The notes under the pieces were generated by a model. The model made no database searches. It had not been told where the DNA came from and was given only the letters and a program-made list of their open reading frames with translations. From Ypsolopha sequella (lineage: Eukaryota; Arthropoda; Insecta; Lepidoptera; Ypsolophidae): a stretch of 64,000 nt of DNA. The DNA is taken from positions 18,699,977-18,763,976 of the forward strand of contig OW203989.1 in the NCBI GenBank assembly GCA_934047225.1. The letters are read 5' to 3'. Position numbers and translations under genes: made by a program. Numbering within the stretch: the first letter of the stretch is position 1; every line of letters begins with the position of its first letter. Positions 42,681-54,050 of the stretch are shown here, piece by piece.

Positions 42681-43690
42681 AAAAAATTATCAATTCCGCT
42701 CGAAAATCTATCACCGACATTTTGTGGTGAGTGATTTGCTTTTGTATTTAATGGCAACACTGGCCAATTGTCACGAGTATGACAATTGAACTGAAGTCTC
42801 ACGGATTAAGGCATTTTAGATCATATCACAGAGCCAATAAAGTCTTTGACGTAGGACTTCAGTGGTGGCGCGGACTAGGGTTTGAGTTCCGAATTGAGCA
42901 GATTCATTTCATGTAAAAACACGTTAAAGATATGGAAATACGTTAAAAATCGAATAACTTACCTACGAAAGGTAATTACCTGTAATTTTTTCATATATCC
43001 GTTATTATTTCTGCAAGTTTTGACCACGCAGGACGGCATATTCGAAATTTTTTAAGTACGACGTCATCGCGTTTCGCCGGGCAAGGTTCGCTGCAGAATG
43101 GCGGTTGATTGGCTTATGTTTTTTGTATGTTTGCGTGCGGTTCGTCCGTACAAGCGAGTCGGCTTATCATGGGGTACCTCAATATTCTGTTAGCGGCGCG
43201 GAGTCCGCTACGTCCGTGGTCGAACGCATAATTTACTGGCCGGTAAGGCTTTGGTGGCAATGCGCACTGAAAAAATAAACTCTATATGTATTCTTCTTTC
43301 TTTCCATTTCGTTTTTCTTAGAAATTTTTACACTAGCCTTAGTCTTCACTAACTTAAAACAAATAATAAGAAAACATAGTATACGATGCAGGTAATGTAG
43401 TGCAACAATTATTAACACAAAATTACCAGGTACTTGTAGCTTTTTTTCTTATCATAGGTAGTCATGAAAAATAGTGTGTATCACTCGGGCATAAGGAATA
43501 TTTTGTTATCGGGCGGCGTATATTGAATTACTCGCTACGCGCAGTATACTACTTTAGAATCCTTTGCTTCGCTCTGAATTCAAAATAGTGCCCTCGACGT
43601 ACAAAATGTTACTTGGGCCTCTTATAACACAAATAATTATATTTTACTTCTTCAGTAGAATAAATCTATAAATCCATGGTTTGCATATTT
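42681..43690. other. No recognisable gene; CpG-rich patch
   Basis: The stretch 43040-43240 has many CpGs (GTCATCGCGTTTCGCCGGGC, GTTAGCGGCGCGGAGTCCGC). It could be a promoter-like region or an old repeat. I cannot assign a gene to it. Confidence 0.35.
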
Positions 43691-43691
43691 A

Positions 43692-44056
43692 CAATAGTAG
43701 TTTATGCTACAAGGGCGCAAAGGAATAAATTAACCGAGTAACCGAGTAACCGAGTAATTTATTGCTTTTACGCCCGTGTATCATACTACGTTTTTCAATG
43801 CATAGTGTGAGGAAATGAAAACAAATATAATCTTGTGAACTTTAAATTATGATTGGCTCAAAAGGATTGTATCCAGAGCCGTTAAACAGTGGAAAAAAAA
43901 GTATAACATCTATGGTACACAAGAAAGGCTGCAGGTTAGCTAACCATTGCAAAGAAATAAAAAATATATAAATAATAAAGCCCTAGGGCAAAATAATCGA
44001 CTTTCTGTTCGGTTTTGATGCATAAAAAGTGGACCTTTACGAGCACATGCATTGAA
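43692..44056 (+). mobile_element. Hairpin-headed repeat, copy 3
   Basis: The clearest head: GTAGTTTATGCTACAAGGGC, then AAATTAACCGAGTAACCGAG with three ACCGAGTA units, then AATTTATTGCTTTTACGCCC and GTGTATCATACTAC. The two halves pair over about 50 bp. The body is the same as in the other two copies and ends GCACATGCATTGAAAAAT. Confidence 0.9.
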
Positions 44057-44138
44057 AAATATATTTCTGTCTGAAAATCATCAGCACTTTGATGCCAGCT
44101 TATGTGTCCGTGACTGTAGGAAAAGGTTCATAGTGCAA

Positions 44139-44288
44139 ATGCAAAAGCAACCGTGGCACAAGTCTCTTTTTCTTCTAATTCTTCTTCTTAGTATCATTAC
44201 ACAAGTTGTATGCAAAGGTTCTGATTGTAAGAATGTTTTAAGAAACAGAAAAAACAATGTAGGATGTACATGTACAAGCGGTCCTTAG
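44139..44288 (+). CDS. Small ORF with signal-peptide-like N-terminus (uncertain)
   Basis: The first ATG in the frame is at 44139. The 49-residue product starts MQKQPWHKSL and continues with a hydrophobic run (FLLILLLSIITQVVC). It ends in a short polar part with Cys at four positions (KGSDC, VGCTCTSGP). This looks like a signal peptide plus a tiny Cys-containing tail, or a first exon. A GT at about 44279 could be a splice donor. The upstream open frame runs out of the hairpin-headed repeat and lacks an ATG. There is no family match that I recognise, and chance is a real alternative. Confidence 0.25.
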   Translation: MQKQPWHKSLFLLILLLSIITQVVCKGSDCKNVLRNRKNNVGCTCTSGP

Positions 44289-44289
44289 A

Positions 44290-44954
44290 AGAGGTGCGGG
44301 TTGCGTAGATCAGATATTTCCTTTACGAAGTATATTGGAAAAATGTAATACCAAATGGACAATATATTTTGAAAAGGCTTACGTTACGAAAGAGTGGTCA
44401 GGGATGTGTCTATGACGGAGTGAAAAAATCTCTGTTCTAGAATTCCAGCACTTGTACAGTGCTACAAGGATATTTTGGCGCGTGGATGACAGAGACAGGG
44501 GGGCGTAGCTGTGAAACAAGGCATAGGATAACAGTGTTAGTTCCGATTTTGACCACAACCAATCCACATTCCAAGCCTTGTCGCACTGTACCAGGATTAA
44601 CGGGCACACTCTGAATGTTTTAACATCTCTATAGCAGTTAGATATGTTGGGTCCCCGTGGGCACAGTATTTATACTGTGCCGTGGGTGGCTGTTCCATTT
44701 GTTTTTAAACATTTGGTAAAATAATTTAAATGGCGTGAATGCGGATGTTAGGAGAGTTACTAATCAAGTGCCTGATTGATGGATTGAGCTGCTAGAAATG
44801 ATAGCAATTATTTTTGAAAAGAAGGAATGAACACAATTATTTATAAAATCAGTATCAGGAGACCAATACGATGAAGTTTGTTTGCTTGCATTTTTGCATT
44901 TTTTTTACTTTTATAAAATTACAACAAAATCCGACCAAGTGCGAGTCAGACACG
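44290..44954. other. No recognisable gene
   Basis: A 76-codon minus-strand frame at 44379-44609 has no recognisable domain. The sequence is otherwise unremarkable. Confidence 0.4.
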
Positions 44955-45720
44955 TGCATGAAGGGTTCCGTAGTACCACTACACAATATGGGTACGAAAC
45001 CATAATTAAGTTATGGTAAATAACGATAATATAGATGCCATAGCATCATCAAGGCGACAAGGCACGGCGCTAAAACGGTTGCACCTCACAAATAAATCGG
45101 CACCCTTTGAGGATGGAACCCAAATTTTTATCAGTTGTTATTTCAAGGGATTTCGATAAAATTCACAGTACAGGGGTTTTCGAGGGTGAAAAATCGATCT
45201 AGCTAGGTTTCATCGTTGGTAAAAGTCGATTTTTGCGAGTTTTCACGAGCATCATCTTGTCTTGCTTCGTACAGTGAAGATCACATCAAGTTATACACAT
45301 TGTACTTTGCACCTATATCTTATATCCTTCACTATAGGACCTAATTGAACATTTCGAATAACTTTTCACAGAGAATTGTATCTATGTCATGCGCCGTAGA
45401 CCGGAATGAGTTCATTCATTCAGATTAATAAAACAGAAAAGAAAAAAAAATATCTACTAAGTAGTCAAATTATAATCGTGTGCTAAATGGCACCCAAATT
45501 ATGCTCGGTTACTCAGGTACTCTGACAATTTTTTTGACTTATATGTATTACCGTTTTTAAGATAAGGTAGAAACAAATAACGTTAAAAATATTACTTTTT
45601 CGAGATTATTTGCTATTATGGCTGAAGCTGTAGACCCTGTGACAGATGGACGATTGGACGGACAGACAGCAAAATCTTACTAACAAGATCCAGTTTGGCA
45701 CCCTTTGCAACCTTAAATCA
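44955..45720. repeat. GGGTTCCGTA-family repeat, copy 5
   Basis: Starts AAGGGTTCCGTAGTACCACT and ends with GACAGATGGACGATTGGACG, GACAGACAGCAAAATC and AGTTTGGCACCCTTTG, the same terminal block as at 9880-9910. The middle is diverged. Confidence 0.55.
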
Positions 45721-46308
45721 TCATTCTCTTTCAAACCTTTTCATTAAAATTGTAGTAAAATTTAATAAAACGTAATATGATGTGAAATCTAAATGGTTTC
45801 GGAAAGGAAACTGGTGATTGTACTCGTCCACACGAACAACTTTTGCAATGGTACCAACCCTAAAATCGCGAAAAAAAAATCAGTTCTGCCATAGAAAAGT
45901 TAAATACGTACTCAACCAAAATGTATGAACCATTAGATTCTTTTTTTACGATTTCAGGTTTGTCCCCATAAAAATAAAAAAGTTGTTCGTATGGACGCGC
46001 TTTATCACCTATTTTCGTTTCCAAAACCACTTAAATTTAATGGATATGTTTCGGTTAATGTAAGGTTTAAATATCATCACGCCATTAAGAGCCGTTTAGC
46101 AGGCGAATTGTAAAAATCGCCTTTTTCTGATTAAAAGAAATAGAACACTTAAATTCAAAATTTGCTTAATAGTTATCCTTGATTATCCTACAAAAGCTTA
46201 TTACCTATGTATACATTGTGTAAACTGTAATCGCAAAATTTCCATTGGTTTCTGTAAATTAGATTTTTAAAACGGCTCTTAACTGTAATCAATTTTGTTG
46301 CGATATGA

Positions 46309-47484
46309 CGAGAAAATTGAGAAAAATTTGAGAACATCAAAACGCAAAGTTCGACGTTTCGTGTACGATCCCGGAGGGACTGGAGATCAATTTTTTTGCT
46401 ATATTTTTGGTCGTGAAATAAGCATAAACTAATTGTGTATTCCTTCCCCTGATGTATGATTATAATATGACCGCAAAATGTCGCCACAATTTGATAAGCG
46501 GTCATAATCGCTGGCTCACTATTACAAGGTTCTATTTTAACTTTAATTAAGTTCAGTAATTTTATTAGACTTTCAAATATAATAGCCCTAATGGTTATGT
46601 GGAATTTTATAGGTTATATATATAATACTTACAGTAAATTACACTATATAAATAGCTAAGGACACACAGAACCTTGTATAATTCGTACTCAATAAGTACT
46701 ACAATTTTAACATAGAACCCTGTAATAGTGAGCCAGCGAATTTATTATGACCGAATTGCGCACATCTCTTCTATTCATGCTCGGATTTTTGTGATCTATG
46801 GTTTAGTTAGGTTGTTAACAGTGGTTGTCTACATGCATAACTGTCAATTAAAACAGGCTTGTCTTTAGAAAAAAATTTGTCATTATCTATTCCGTGGATT
46901 CGTTCACAGCGAGTTGCAGGTCTCAGAGTTTAATTGTTAAAACACAACAAAATTGTTGAAGATACTGTATTTTTATTACTTAATAGTAAGAGGATAAATA
47001 AAGTACAGAAAGAAAACCATATGTTGTTTGATATTTTTTATATTCTATACGAAAGTCAAGAAGTAACGAAGTTTATTTGCTCGCATTCAGTTCGATTGTA
47101 CAATATGTTTTAATCAAAATACTATTACATTGTGGAAAATTTGTCTAGTAATACAACGACTTACAATATGTGTGATATTTATAAACAGAAAAGCCATAAA
47201 AACCAATAAATTACCCCCACTTGACTTGTAGCGAGCGCCGTCTCAAGTGGGGCGTATCAAATTTCAACCGCGGAGCTTTTGCGAGCGCTCAGGTGAAAGG
47301 TTAAACTGGTAAATATACATATATACAATATACTATACATACCAGCATACACAATTAATTTGTGACTATTTAAAGACCAAAAATATCGCAACAAATTGAT
47401 CCCCAGTCCCTCCGGGATCGTACACGAAACGTCGAACTTTGCGTTTTGATGTTTGATGTTCTCACATTTTCCTCAATTTTCTTA
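46309..47484. mobile_element. 1.2-kb element with ~110-bp inverted ends
   Basis: 46309-46418 and 47371-47484 are inverted copies: GAGAAAATTGAG, GAGAACATCAAA, GCAAAGTTCGACGTTTCGTG, TACGATCCCGGAGGGACTGG and ATATTTTTGGTC. The right arm has a 7-bp TCAAACA-type duplication. The interior contains a second palindromic element (46500-46752), a CTTGA...TCAAGTGGGG hairpin at 47215-47255 and no recognisable transposase. This is most likely a long-TIR non-autonomous DNA transposon. Confidence 0.75.
46500..46752. mobile_element. Palindromic MITE inside the 1.2-kb element
   Basis: The left arm GGTCATAATCGCTGGCTCAC then TATTACAAGGTTCTATTTTA (46500-46540) is inverted in the right arm TAGAACCCTGTAATAGTGAG then CCAGCG...TTATGACC (46708-46752). 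Arm divergence is small. A secondary copy of the AGGTTCTAT/AGAACCTTGTA motif occurs inside. Confidence 0.75.
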
Positions 47485-47489
47485 TACCC

Positions 47490-48145
47490 AATAAAGACAA
47501 ACAGACAGCGTAACAGGGTCTTGTGTATATGCAGCAAGTCTATTGGGCAAAGGTAAAATTGACTATCATCGATGCTTCTGATTGTTGGCAATTGGTGGAA
47601 TTTTAATAAAATACGAGTTCCACGCGGGTAATTTGAAATATAAAATATACTTTACTGTCTAGCCAGTTTACCTATGGCACTTAATTTAACATGAATCAAA
47701 ATCAAAAAAATGTTTCAACCGAAAACAGTAAATAATTCTGTGGCCCCAATATGAGCATAGCCTGACCCGAAGAAACATAAATTGTCATAAATTATAATTA
47801 AAAAGCCCTTGATTAAGCTGAATAGCGAAAGCGATTGGGCAAAGTTTAAAAGTATTCGTGGACAGTTTTATTAAACATATTTTTAATTTTCAAATTCAAT
47901 AATTATTTAAATGAAATTGCTTTAAATAAATAAATTGCAATTTGTTGCTGTGTGTGTCAGGATCGTAGCAGATGGAAATTGTAGTCTTTGACTGCCCTTC
48001 TGAAAGACAGGCGTGAGGATAGGTATGTATGTATATATGTATGATGCTTTCCTTTAAAAAAAAACTAATTATGTAAGTTCTTACAAAGGTACTACCACAT
48101 AATGATAATTTTTTACTTGTACTCTTAACTATAGAAGGTAAACAT
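47490..48145. other. No recognisable gene
   Basis: AT-rich DNA with no recognisable frame or repeat boundary. Confidence 0.4.
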
Positions 48146-48149
48146 TTAG

Positions 48150-48345
48150 GCTCCTCGGCATCCATCAACCTGAGTTCGTCCACCGTTGGACATAGGACAT
48201 ATTTTGCCACTCCACTCTTGGTGGTCCTGCGTCATCCTCATCCAGCCGCTAGCCGCAACGTCCTTCAGGTCGTCGGTCCAGCGGGCACGAGGCCGGCCTA
48301 TGCTGCGCTTTGCTGTACGTGGTCTCCAATCCAACGCGTTTCGTG
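48150..48345 (-). pseudogene. RTE LINE 3' fragment
   Basis: The minus strand encodes ALDWRPRTAKRSIGRPRARW, TDDLKDVAASGWMRMTQDHQ and EW, ending CCAACGGTGGACGAACTCAG then GTTGATGGATGC. It is the same type of 3' end as at 12106-12347, but without an obvious target duplication. Confidence 0.8.
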
Positions 48346-48349
48346 ACGT

Positions 48350-49180
48350 TTGTGACTCTTAAATAAAAGGAATGTTTCGTAAAATCTAAACCTTTTCTTT
48401 GATCAATAAAAGATGCTACCTCATGATCCACTTTCGTACTTTACATAATATAAAAAAAAACACAACTTAAAAACACATCTTATAAAATAATTAATAATCC
48501 GCACCAAAAAACAATTCAAAGCCAATAGGGACCAACTTGATCACATCTTTTTATCATCATTTTTGTGACCGTCAAGTCTGTCAACCCTCTTCAACAAGAC
48601 TTCATTTATTTTTATATTAATTGTCAATTTTATTAAAAAGCAGCTAAGTTTTAAAGGGTCGATGTATCGGATATTTTTAATAATTTACAGAAGAGTCAAT
48701 TACGAGTAACTCTTTGAGGAAGTTAAGTGTCAAACTGTCAATCAATTAACTTGTTTAAAAGGATGGGGTTCTCTTTATAATATAAACTTAGCTCGTTTAT
48801 GGACTCTGCAGCGTATATTGACAAGAGATCAAACAACAAGTAACAAATTAAACAAAGCAACTAAAAACAGCCATGAGCGTGAGGTGCTGCTGGATTTACT
48901 AGGATTTCTAGGGTACCTATGATTTAGTTTATTTCGTTACTAAACATCTGATATGACAACCTTAATGTGTTTTAATTTGATACCTTGACCATTCCGGACA
49001 ATTTTTGCTGTCATTTGACCAAACCGGACTAATTAGAATTGACACAGTCGGAATAAATCGCTCTTACTACGTATGCGAAGCGCTCCGGACCGATTTAACC
49101 AAGTACCTGTTCACTACATGTAGTACTCTACTGAAAAGTGGACTGTACGCTAGTAGCGCTGCTCGTGCGTGACAGCGTGA
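48350..49180. other. No recognisable gene
   Basis: No domain-bearing frame and no clear repeat. The density of short direct repeats is low. Confidence 0.4.
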
Positions 49181-49190
49181 CTATATAGAG

Positions 49191-49498
49191 CAGGGTTTCT
49201 TAAAGTGGGGTACGCGAACCCCTAGGGGTTCGCCAAATGATCGTAAGGGGTTCGTGACAAGATATACGTTATGGCAGCTGACTGGCTAGCTCGCGCGGGC
49301 AACAAAATTGAACAGAATTGCTCCGAAAATCAACTCAATTTGCGACAAAAAACAAGCCCACTCATTAACAAATTATTTTGTGACTGTATTATCTTTTATA
49401 TTTAAATAAAAATCCTTCTATGGCAAGTTTGTTTTGGGTTTGCAGTCGACTGGGAAACTTACAGGGGTTACGTGGGACTATAAGTTTGAGAAACCCTG
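49191..49498. mobile_element. hAT-type MITE, 308 bp
   Basis: The ends CAGGGTTTCTTAAAGTGGGG and AAGTTTGAGAAACCCTG are inverted repeats starting with CAGGG, typical of hAT elements. The flanks ATATAGAG (49183-49190) and ATAAAGAG (49499-49506) match at 7 of 8 bases, an 8-bp target duplication. Subterminal AGGGGTTCG repeats (ACCCCTAGGGGTTCG) are present. No coding capacity. Confidence 0.88.
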
Positions 49499-49506
49499 AT
49501 AAAGAG

Positions 49507-50310
49507 TAAAATAAAATATTAGAGACTGACTGACTACTGCCGAACTCGTAGCGGAAGCTGGTTTTTAATAGGCGCACGGCGATATAGTGGGGACCCGTAG
49601 CAGCGTAGTACGATGCGGTGATGACACAAGCGCGTAGAGATGTAGCGTAGAAAGGCAGGCGCGGCGTAGCAATGTGGTGTTATAGTGTAATTTTTGTTTT
49701 GATCCTTTTTCGGTACCAATTTTGTAAGAGTAATCGAAGTATTAAGTTACTGTATCTAATTGGAAACTTCGTTTTAGCTTCCTAATATAAAAGTTGCTTG
49801 TTTATGTTTACAAAATCTTGTTTCTAAGTGGTTTTTCAGCAAGATGCTTCAATATTTTCTGCTTTGTTAAGAAGTATAACGCCGCTGCCTATGGAAGTAA
49901 AGATAGTAAATAATATTTACAGAAGTAAATATAGTTCTGCTCTTTTAAAAGTAATTTTCTATTAAAACTGGTTAAAAATTAGAAAAATCAATTGTTGATG
50001 CAAACCATATTACTTTTGTTTTACAGGTGTTTTCTATAACTAGATTTGAATCTGATGCAAGCCTTTAGTTTCAGATAATATAATATCAGAAAGATATTCA
50101 AAATGATAGCCAAGAACAACATATTTTCTGCTTTCTTAAGTCTTTAAATTTGTATAGTTTAAACGCACTGTTTTTAAAGTTCTGTACTCAGAGGATGTAG
50201 AATTGTTTGTCAGGCGGTACTATTTCGGTGCCTTATTTTTTGTTGTCTTGATGTTGCTATCTCGTCAATATTGTTGTAACTTAGCATAATATTTTAAAGG
50301 TTCCGTACCC
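49507..50310. other. No recognisable gene
   Basis: Includes a fragment of the GGGTTCCGTA family at about 50296-50325 (AGGTTCCGTACCCGTATTGT). A 125-codon frame from there to 50691 has no early ATG and no recognised domain. Confidence 0.4.
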
Positions 50311-50885
50311 GTATTGTGCGCGAGTCCAACGTGTATTTGGCTTAGCTTTTTAATACTTGCTAAGTTTAGAAATAAAAAAGCTAAAAATAATTATTTCGAA
50401 GCGTATTTGCAGAGAGCATTTAGAAAGAGTTTGGCACGGTCTTTTGCAACCACATGCCTGAAGAGCATTAAAGACGATGATGGTAACAGGTGGCAGCTAA
50501 ATGAAGATTGGATCAAGACGCATTGTGATGCCGACAAATTTTCAGCCCCATTTGGACCTACAAACGTGATTAATACATCAATTTATATAGTTTTGAAAGC
50601 AAATTATATAAACAGCAGTGGAAGCACTGTTATTAAAAAAATTAATCTGATTAACTCTAAAATCAATAATTATTATCATAAAGATATGTGATTACGTCTG
50701 TGGGAGAAGCCAGTACACGAAAGAAGAGTCCAGTTGATAATGTTATAATATTTTATCGAAATAATATATATATCGAATATAATATAAAATATATTCACTT
50801 TTGAAAAGCTTATATTATATATTTTTATTTATACGAATCAATAATTAAATTAAATACTTTATAATTATAAAATTACACGGTTTAA

Positions 50886-50932
50886 GATATATTTCGGGTC
50901 CGACCTGGACCCGGCATCAGTTAAATATACTA
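50886..50932. repeat. Short piece related to the palindromic insert at 58341-58616
   Basis: ATATATTTCGGGTCCGACCT followed by GGACCCGGCATCAGTT. The same motif order (ATATTTCGGG..., GGCATCAGTT on the complementary strand) occurs at the centre of the 58.4-58.6 kb palindrome. Confidence 0.55.
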
Positions 50933-50952
50933 AATAATATAAAAATATAATT

Positions 50953-51223
50953 TATATAAGGTCTTTCAATTTAAATGGAAAGTAATTTAGGAGGTGATTC
51001 GGTATCGTTAATACATCACATTCCATTGCAAAGTACATTTTTTTGCGCGAACTTTTTCTTCACTTGTCCATACAAACTGAGTCAGCTGATCGGACCACTT
51101 TGGACAGAGAAGTGAAAAAAAAGTTCGCTCAAAAAAAAGTGCTTTGCAGTGGAATGTGATGTATTAACGATACTGAATCACCTCCTAAATTACTTTCCAT
51201 TTAAATTGAAAGACCTTATATAT
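50953..51223 (+). mobile_element. Palindromic MITE (TATATAAGGTCTTTCAATTT family), copy 1
   Basis: Ends TATATAAGGTCTTTCAATTT and AAATTGAAAGACCTTATATA are perfect inverted repeats. Complementarity continues inward through GGAAAGTAATTTAGGAGGTG, TTAATACATCACATTCCA and GCGAACTTTTTCTTCACTT. The short centre is CAAACTGAGTCAGCTGATCG. Insertion is into AT-rich DNA, consistent with a TA target. Confidence 0.93.
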
Positions 51224-51429
51224 CGAAATAAATAATATCTCATCAAAGGCTCGACCTTGCACAATTAAATAATGGAGTGCTTTCCGTAATCACAACATTT
51301 ACGGTGTCAAGGTACTCCAATTTTAATTAGTATTACTTTGTTTTGAGTTTGGCACTTACAAAGCTACAAAGCTTTTCTTGCACTTTAGTACGTTCGGCAG
51401 AAACTTTGGAACCACATAGACGAGAATTA

Positions 51430-51455
51430 GGTGGCACTATGATGATGATGATGAT
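51430..51455. repeat. (GAT)n microsatellite
   Basis: About seven ATG/GAT units in tandem, with no repeat element boundary recognisable on either side. Confidence 0.8.
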
Positions 51456-51459
51456 GATG

Positions 51460-53000
51460 AGTTCTTCTCTCATTGTACTTACCTACTGCCATTAAGTTCT
51501 TAGGCTTCTAATATTATTTATTTATCAAGAAGCGCAATTATATAAACAAATAAAAAACTGCATTTGTTGTAAACATGTAAAGGATTTATTTTTTATAAAT
51601 TTTAATAAGTATATCTCTTGACCTAAGAAATACAAAAGATAACAAATATTATCATGCGTATGATCAGCAGAGAGGGCGAAATTTACTTCATTACTTAATA
51701 TTATTCTATAGGCCTTGCGCCTGAAATAAATAAACTTAAATTAAAAATTCAAAAAGTTTATTTTGCAAAGTAGGTATATATAATACACGTTTCACAAGTC
51801 AAATTTTATAATCTTATAAAAATATATGTAATTAAATAATTAATGTACATGAACTACTTAGATTAAATGTTTATTTAATTTATGTAGCAATATATATACG
51901 ATTAAAATTATAGGTAAAATATTATTATACAAGGTGAAATCCAATCAACCGCACGAACCCATACCGGAGACCCGGCCAGGGACCAGGAATAAGGTTCAAT
52001 GATCACCAACCGAGCCCCCAGCACGAATCCAGGCGGCTGACCAAATCCCATCCTATATACTACATAGTAATAGGTTACATATATTAATTATAAATTAGGT
52101 TACATATATTATTATTATTATTTTTCACAGGTGGATAGGCAAGCCAGTTTTATATGACCAGTCACGATAAGTTAAGCGTGGACACGTGTTTAAGAGAATG
52201 GAAGATGGTTGACACTTTTACTACAGCTTCGGTTTGAGTCGATCGTGAAGCCAGCTCCGTGTATCAGAGCGTAATTATCTCCGTAATTCTGATAAAACCC
52301 ATTGAAAATATCTAGACACCTGAAACCCCCTCCCACAAGGGCTCTATCTATCTTTGCGGGTAAACCGAGGTGCCGAGATATTTCCAACGGGATATACCTT
52401 CAAAGGACGTCCGTGAAAATCTAATTAAACGTTATATATCATGGCTGGAAAACCCACTGATAGCGATCGCTTATATTCAACTTCGTTAAAATATTATGAA
52501 TGCCCTTAAAATTCTCAAAAATCAAAAGATATTCAAGTGTATAATACCGATAAAGGTTTGTTTCAGTTTGTTTACAAAAACATTCTCTCATTTTCTCCGA
52601 ACGAAAAAGTCAATGGGTCACCATTATCCTTAAAGAAGGAAAAGAATCTTCACACATTTTTTGTGAAACCGAAAAAAAGTATCTCGAACATCCCTACGAT
52701 TTGCATCAGCTAATAGAGGGCGCCTTATAAAACAAGGCTCACCCAAAAAGTATTAGCGAAAAAGGTTCCAGGGGTAGAATTCAATAAATTCGGCGGAGCT
52801 CGAACGTTTCTAGATGACACTTAAATACATTACGCAACTCGTTTACTGGTGGCAGGAATGATTTTGTCGCAAAAAAAGCATTTTTGTCTTTTAGGTATTC
52901 CGTACTTATCAGTAAGTCTGTCTGTCTTACCAGTAAGTCTTACACATATCAAAATTATTTCGTCTGTCCGTCCGTTAAAGAAAATATCTTAAAACATATC
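51460..53000. other. No gene recognised
   Basis: A 65-codon minus-strand frame at 52190-52387 (GGGFRCLDIFNGFYQNYGD) is less AT-rich than its surroundings but matches nothing that I recognise. The rest is AT-rich non-coding DNA. Confidence 0.4.
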
Positions 53001-53001
53001 G

Positions 53002-53258
53002 TCACGACATAAATCCTCGAGGGGGTGTCAGAGGTGTTACACACTTGGTACACCCGCTTTTCCCCGACGATTATACGTCCCAAACGTGATGGTTGGTGAG
53101 CCTTATCAACATACTTCAGGCACAAATGGACCAATAGCTTAACGTAACTACCGAAGCACGCTGACAGAACACAAATTTATGTACGCCCCAGGGATTGGTT
53201 GGACCCACAACCTCTGGGTTAGCAGACAAGTGTTCTACCACTCGGCCACAGAGGCAGT
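53002..53258 (-). repeat. SINE copy, internally shortened
   Basis: Has ATCGTCACGACATAAATCCT, GAGGGGGTGTCAGAGGTGTT and TACGTCCCAAACGTGATGG. The tRNA-like head on the right reads, on the minus strand, CTCTGTGGCCGAGTGGTAGA with a degenerate B-box. The head resembles a different tRNA from the 6962-7305 copy, so it may be a head-swapped subfamily. Confidence 0.7.
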
Positions 53259-53259
53259 C

Positions 53260-54048
53260 AAAATCGAAAATATCTTAATGCTCGTATATTCGTGTATTTT
53301 AGATATTCGTTTATTTAAAATATTCGTATATTTGAGAAATAAATATATGCAATTGGCAGCTTATCCCTAAAAAGATATTTTTTCCGCCAAAACCTTCTTG
53401 TGTTTATGGGTTTTGCGTCGCAAATTCCTTAATCACACAACATTTCAAGTGAAAACTCAAACGTTTCTTGAATTACTCACTAATGTGTACCCACCCATCC
53501 TATGATCTAAAGCAAGGCATTATGGGAATACAAATGAAAATAAGGTCACGTATTAGTCACGTTTTTGCTTCACATGACTGTCTTCACCTCAATGGTTTTA
53601 TTTTAAACTGAAAAAATGTTAGACTGTGATAATTAACAATTTCTTCAAAACCAATAGTAAAAAAGTTATGAATTGGGTATACAATACATGGTTGTTAATA
53701 AAAAATAAAGGCATTATTCTGGCTGTAAGGATATTTATCATATAACAGAGACTTAGATGACAATTAGATGCATCGCTTAATTTTTTTGTAAATTGATTTT
53801 AACATGAGGTCTTCTTCAGTGGTTGTTTATATTTTTGCTGGAATCTCGGTAAAATTTTCATTTATCTATGTACGTTCGCCTGCAGTTCAAATTAAACTTA
53901 CTCATCGTCTGAAATTCGTTTTGATATTGTCAAATATTTTATCGGAAAAGTTGTTAAGTGAGCTCGGTTAAAAAGGGGTTTTTGAATTTCGCAGCCATTT
54001 TACTTCTGTATATAATTTTCGTATTTTATTTACTTTGCGTGCAACTAC
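53260..54048. other. No recognisable gene
   Basis: AT-rich DNA with nothing recognised. Confidence 0.4.
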
Positions 54049-54050
54049 TA

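Noticed and set aside
43040..43240. CpG-rich stretch as a host gene promoter
   Set aside because: No ORF, splice-like structure or conserved motif follows. Base composition alone is insufficient.
50314..50691. 125-codon open frame, the longest outside clear mobile elements
   Set aside because: No ATG before the last codon, low-complexity AT-rich second half, and it starts in a GGGTTCCGTA-family fragment. No domain recognised.
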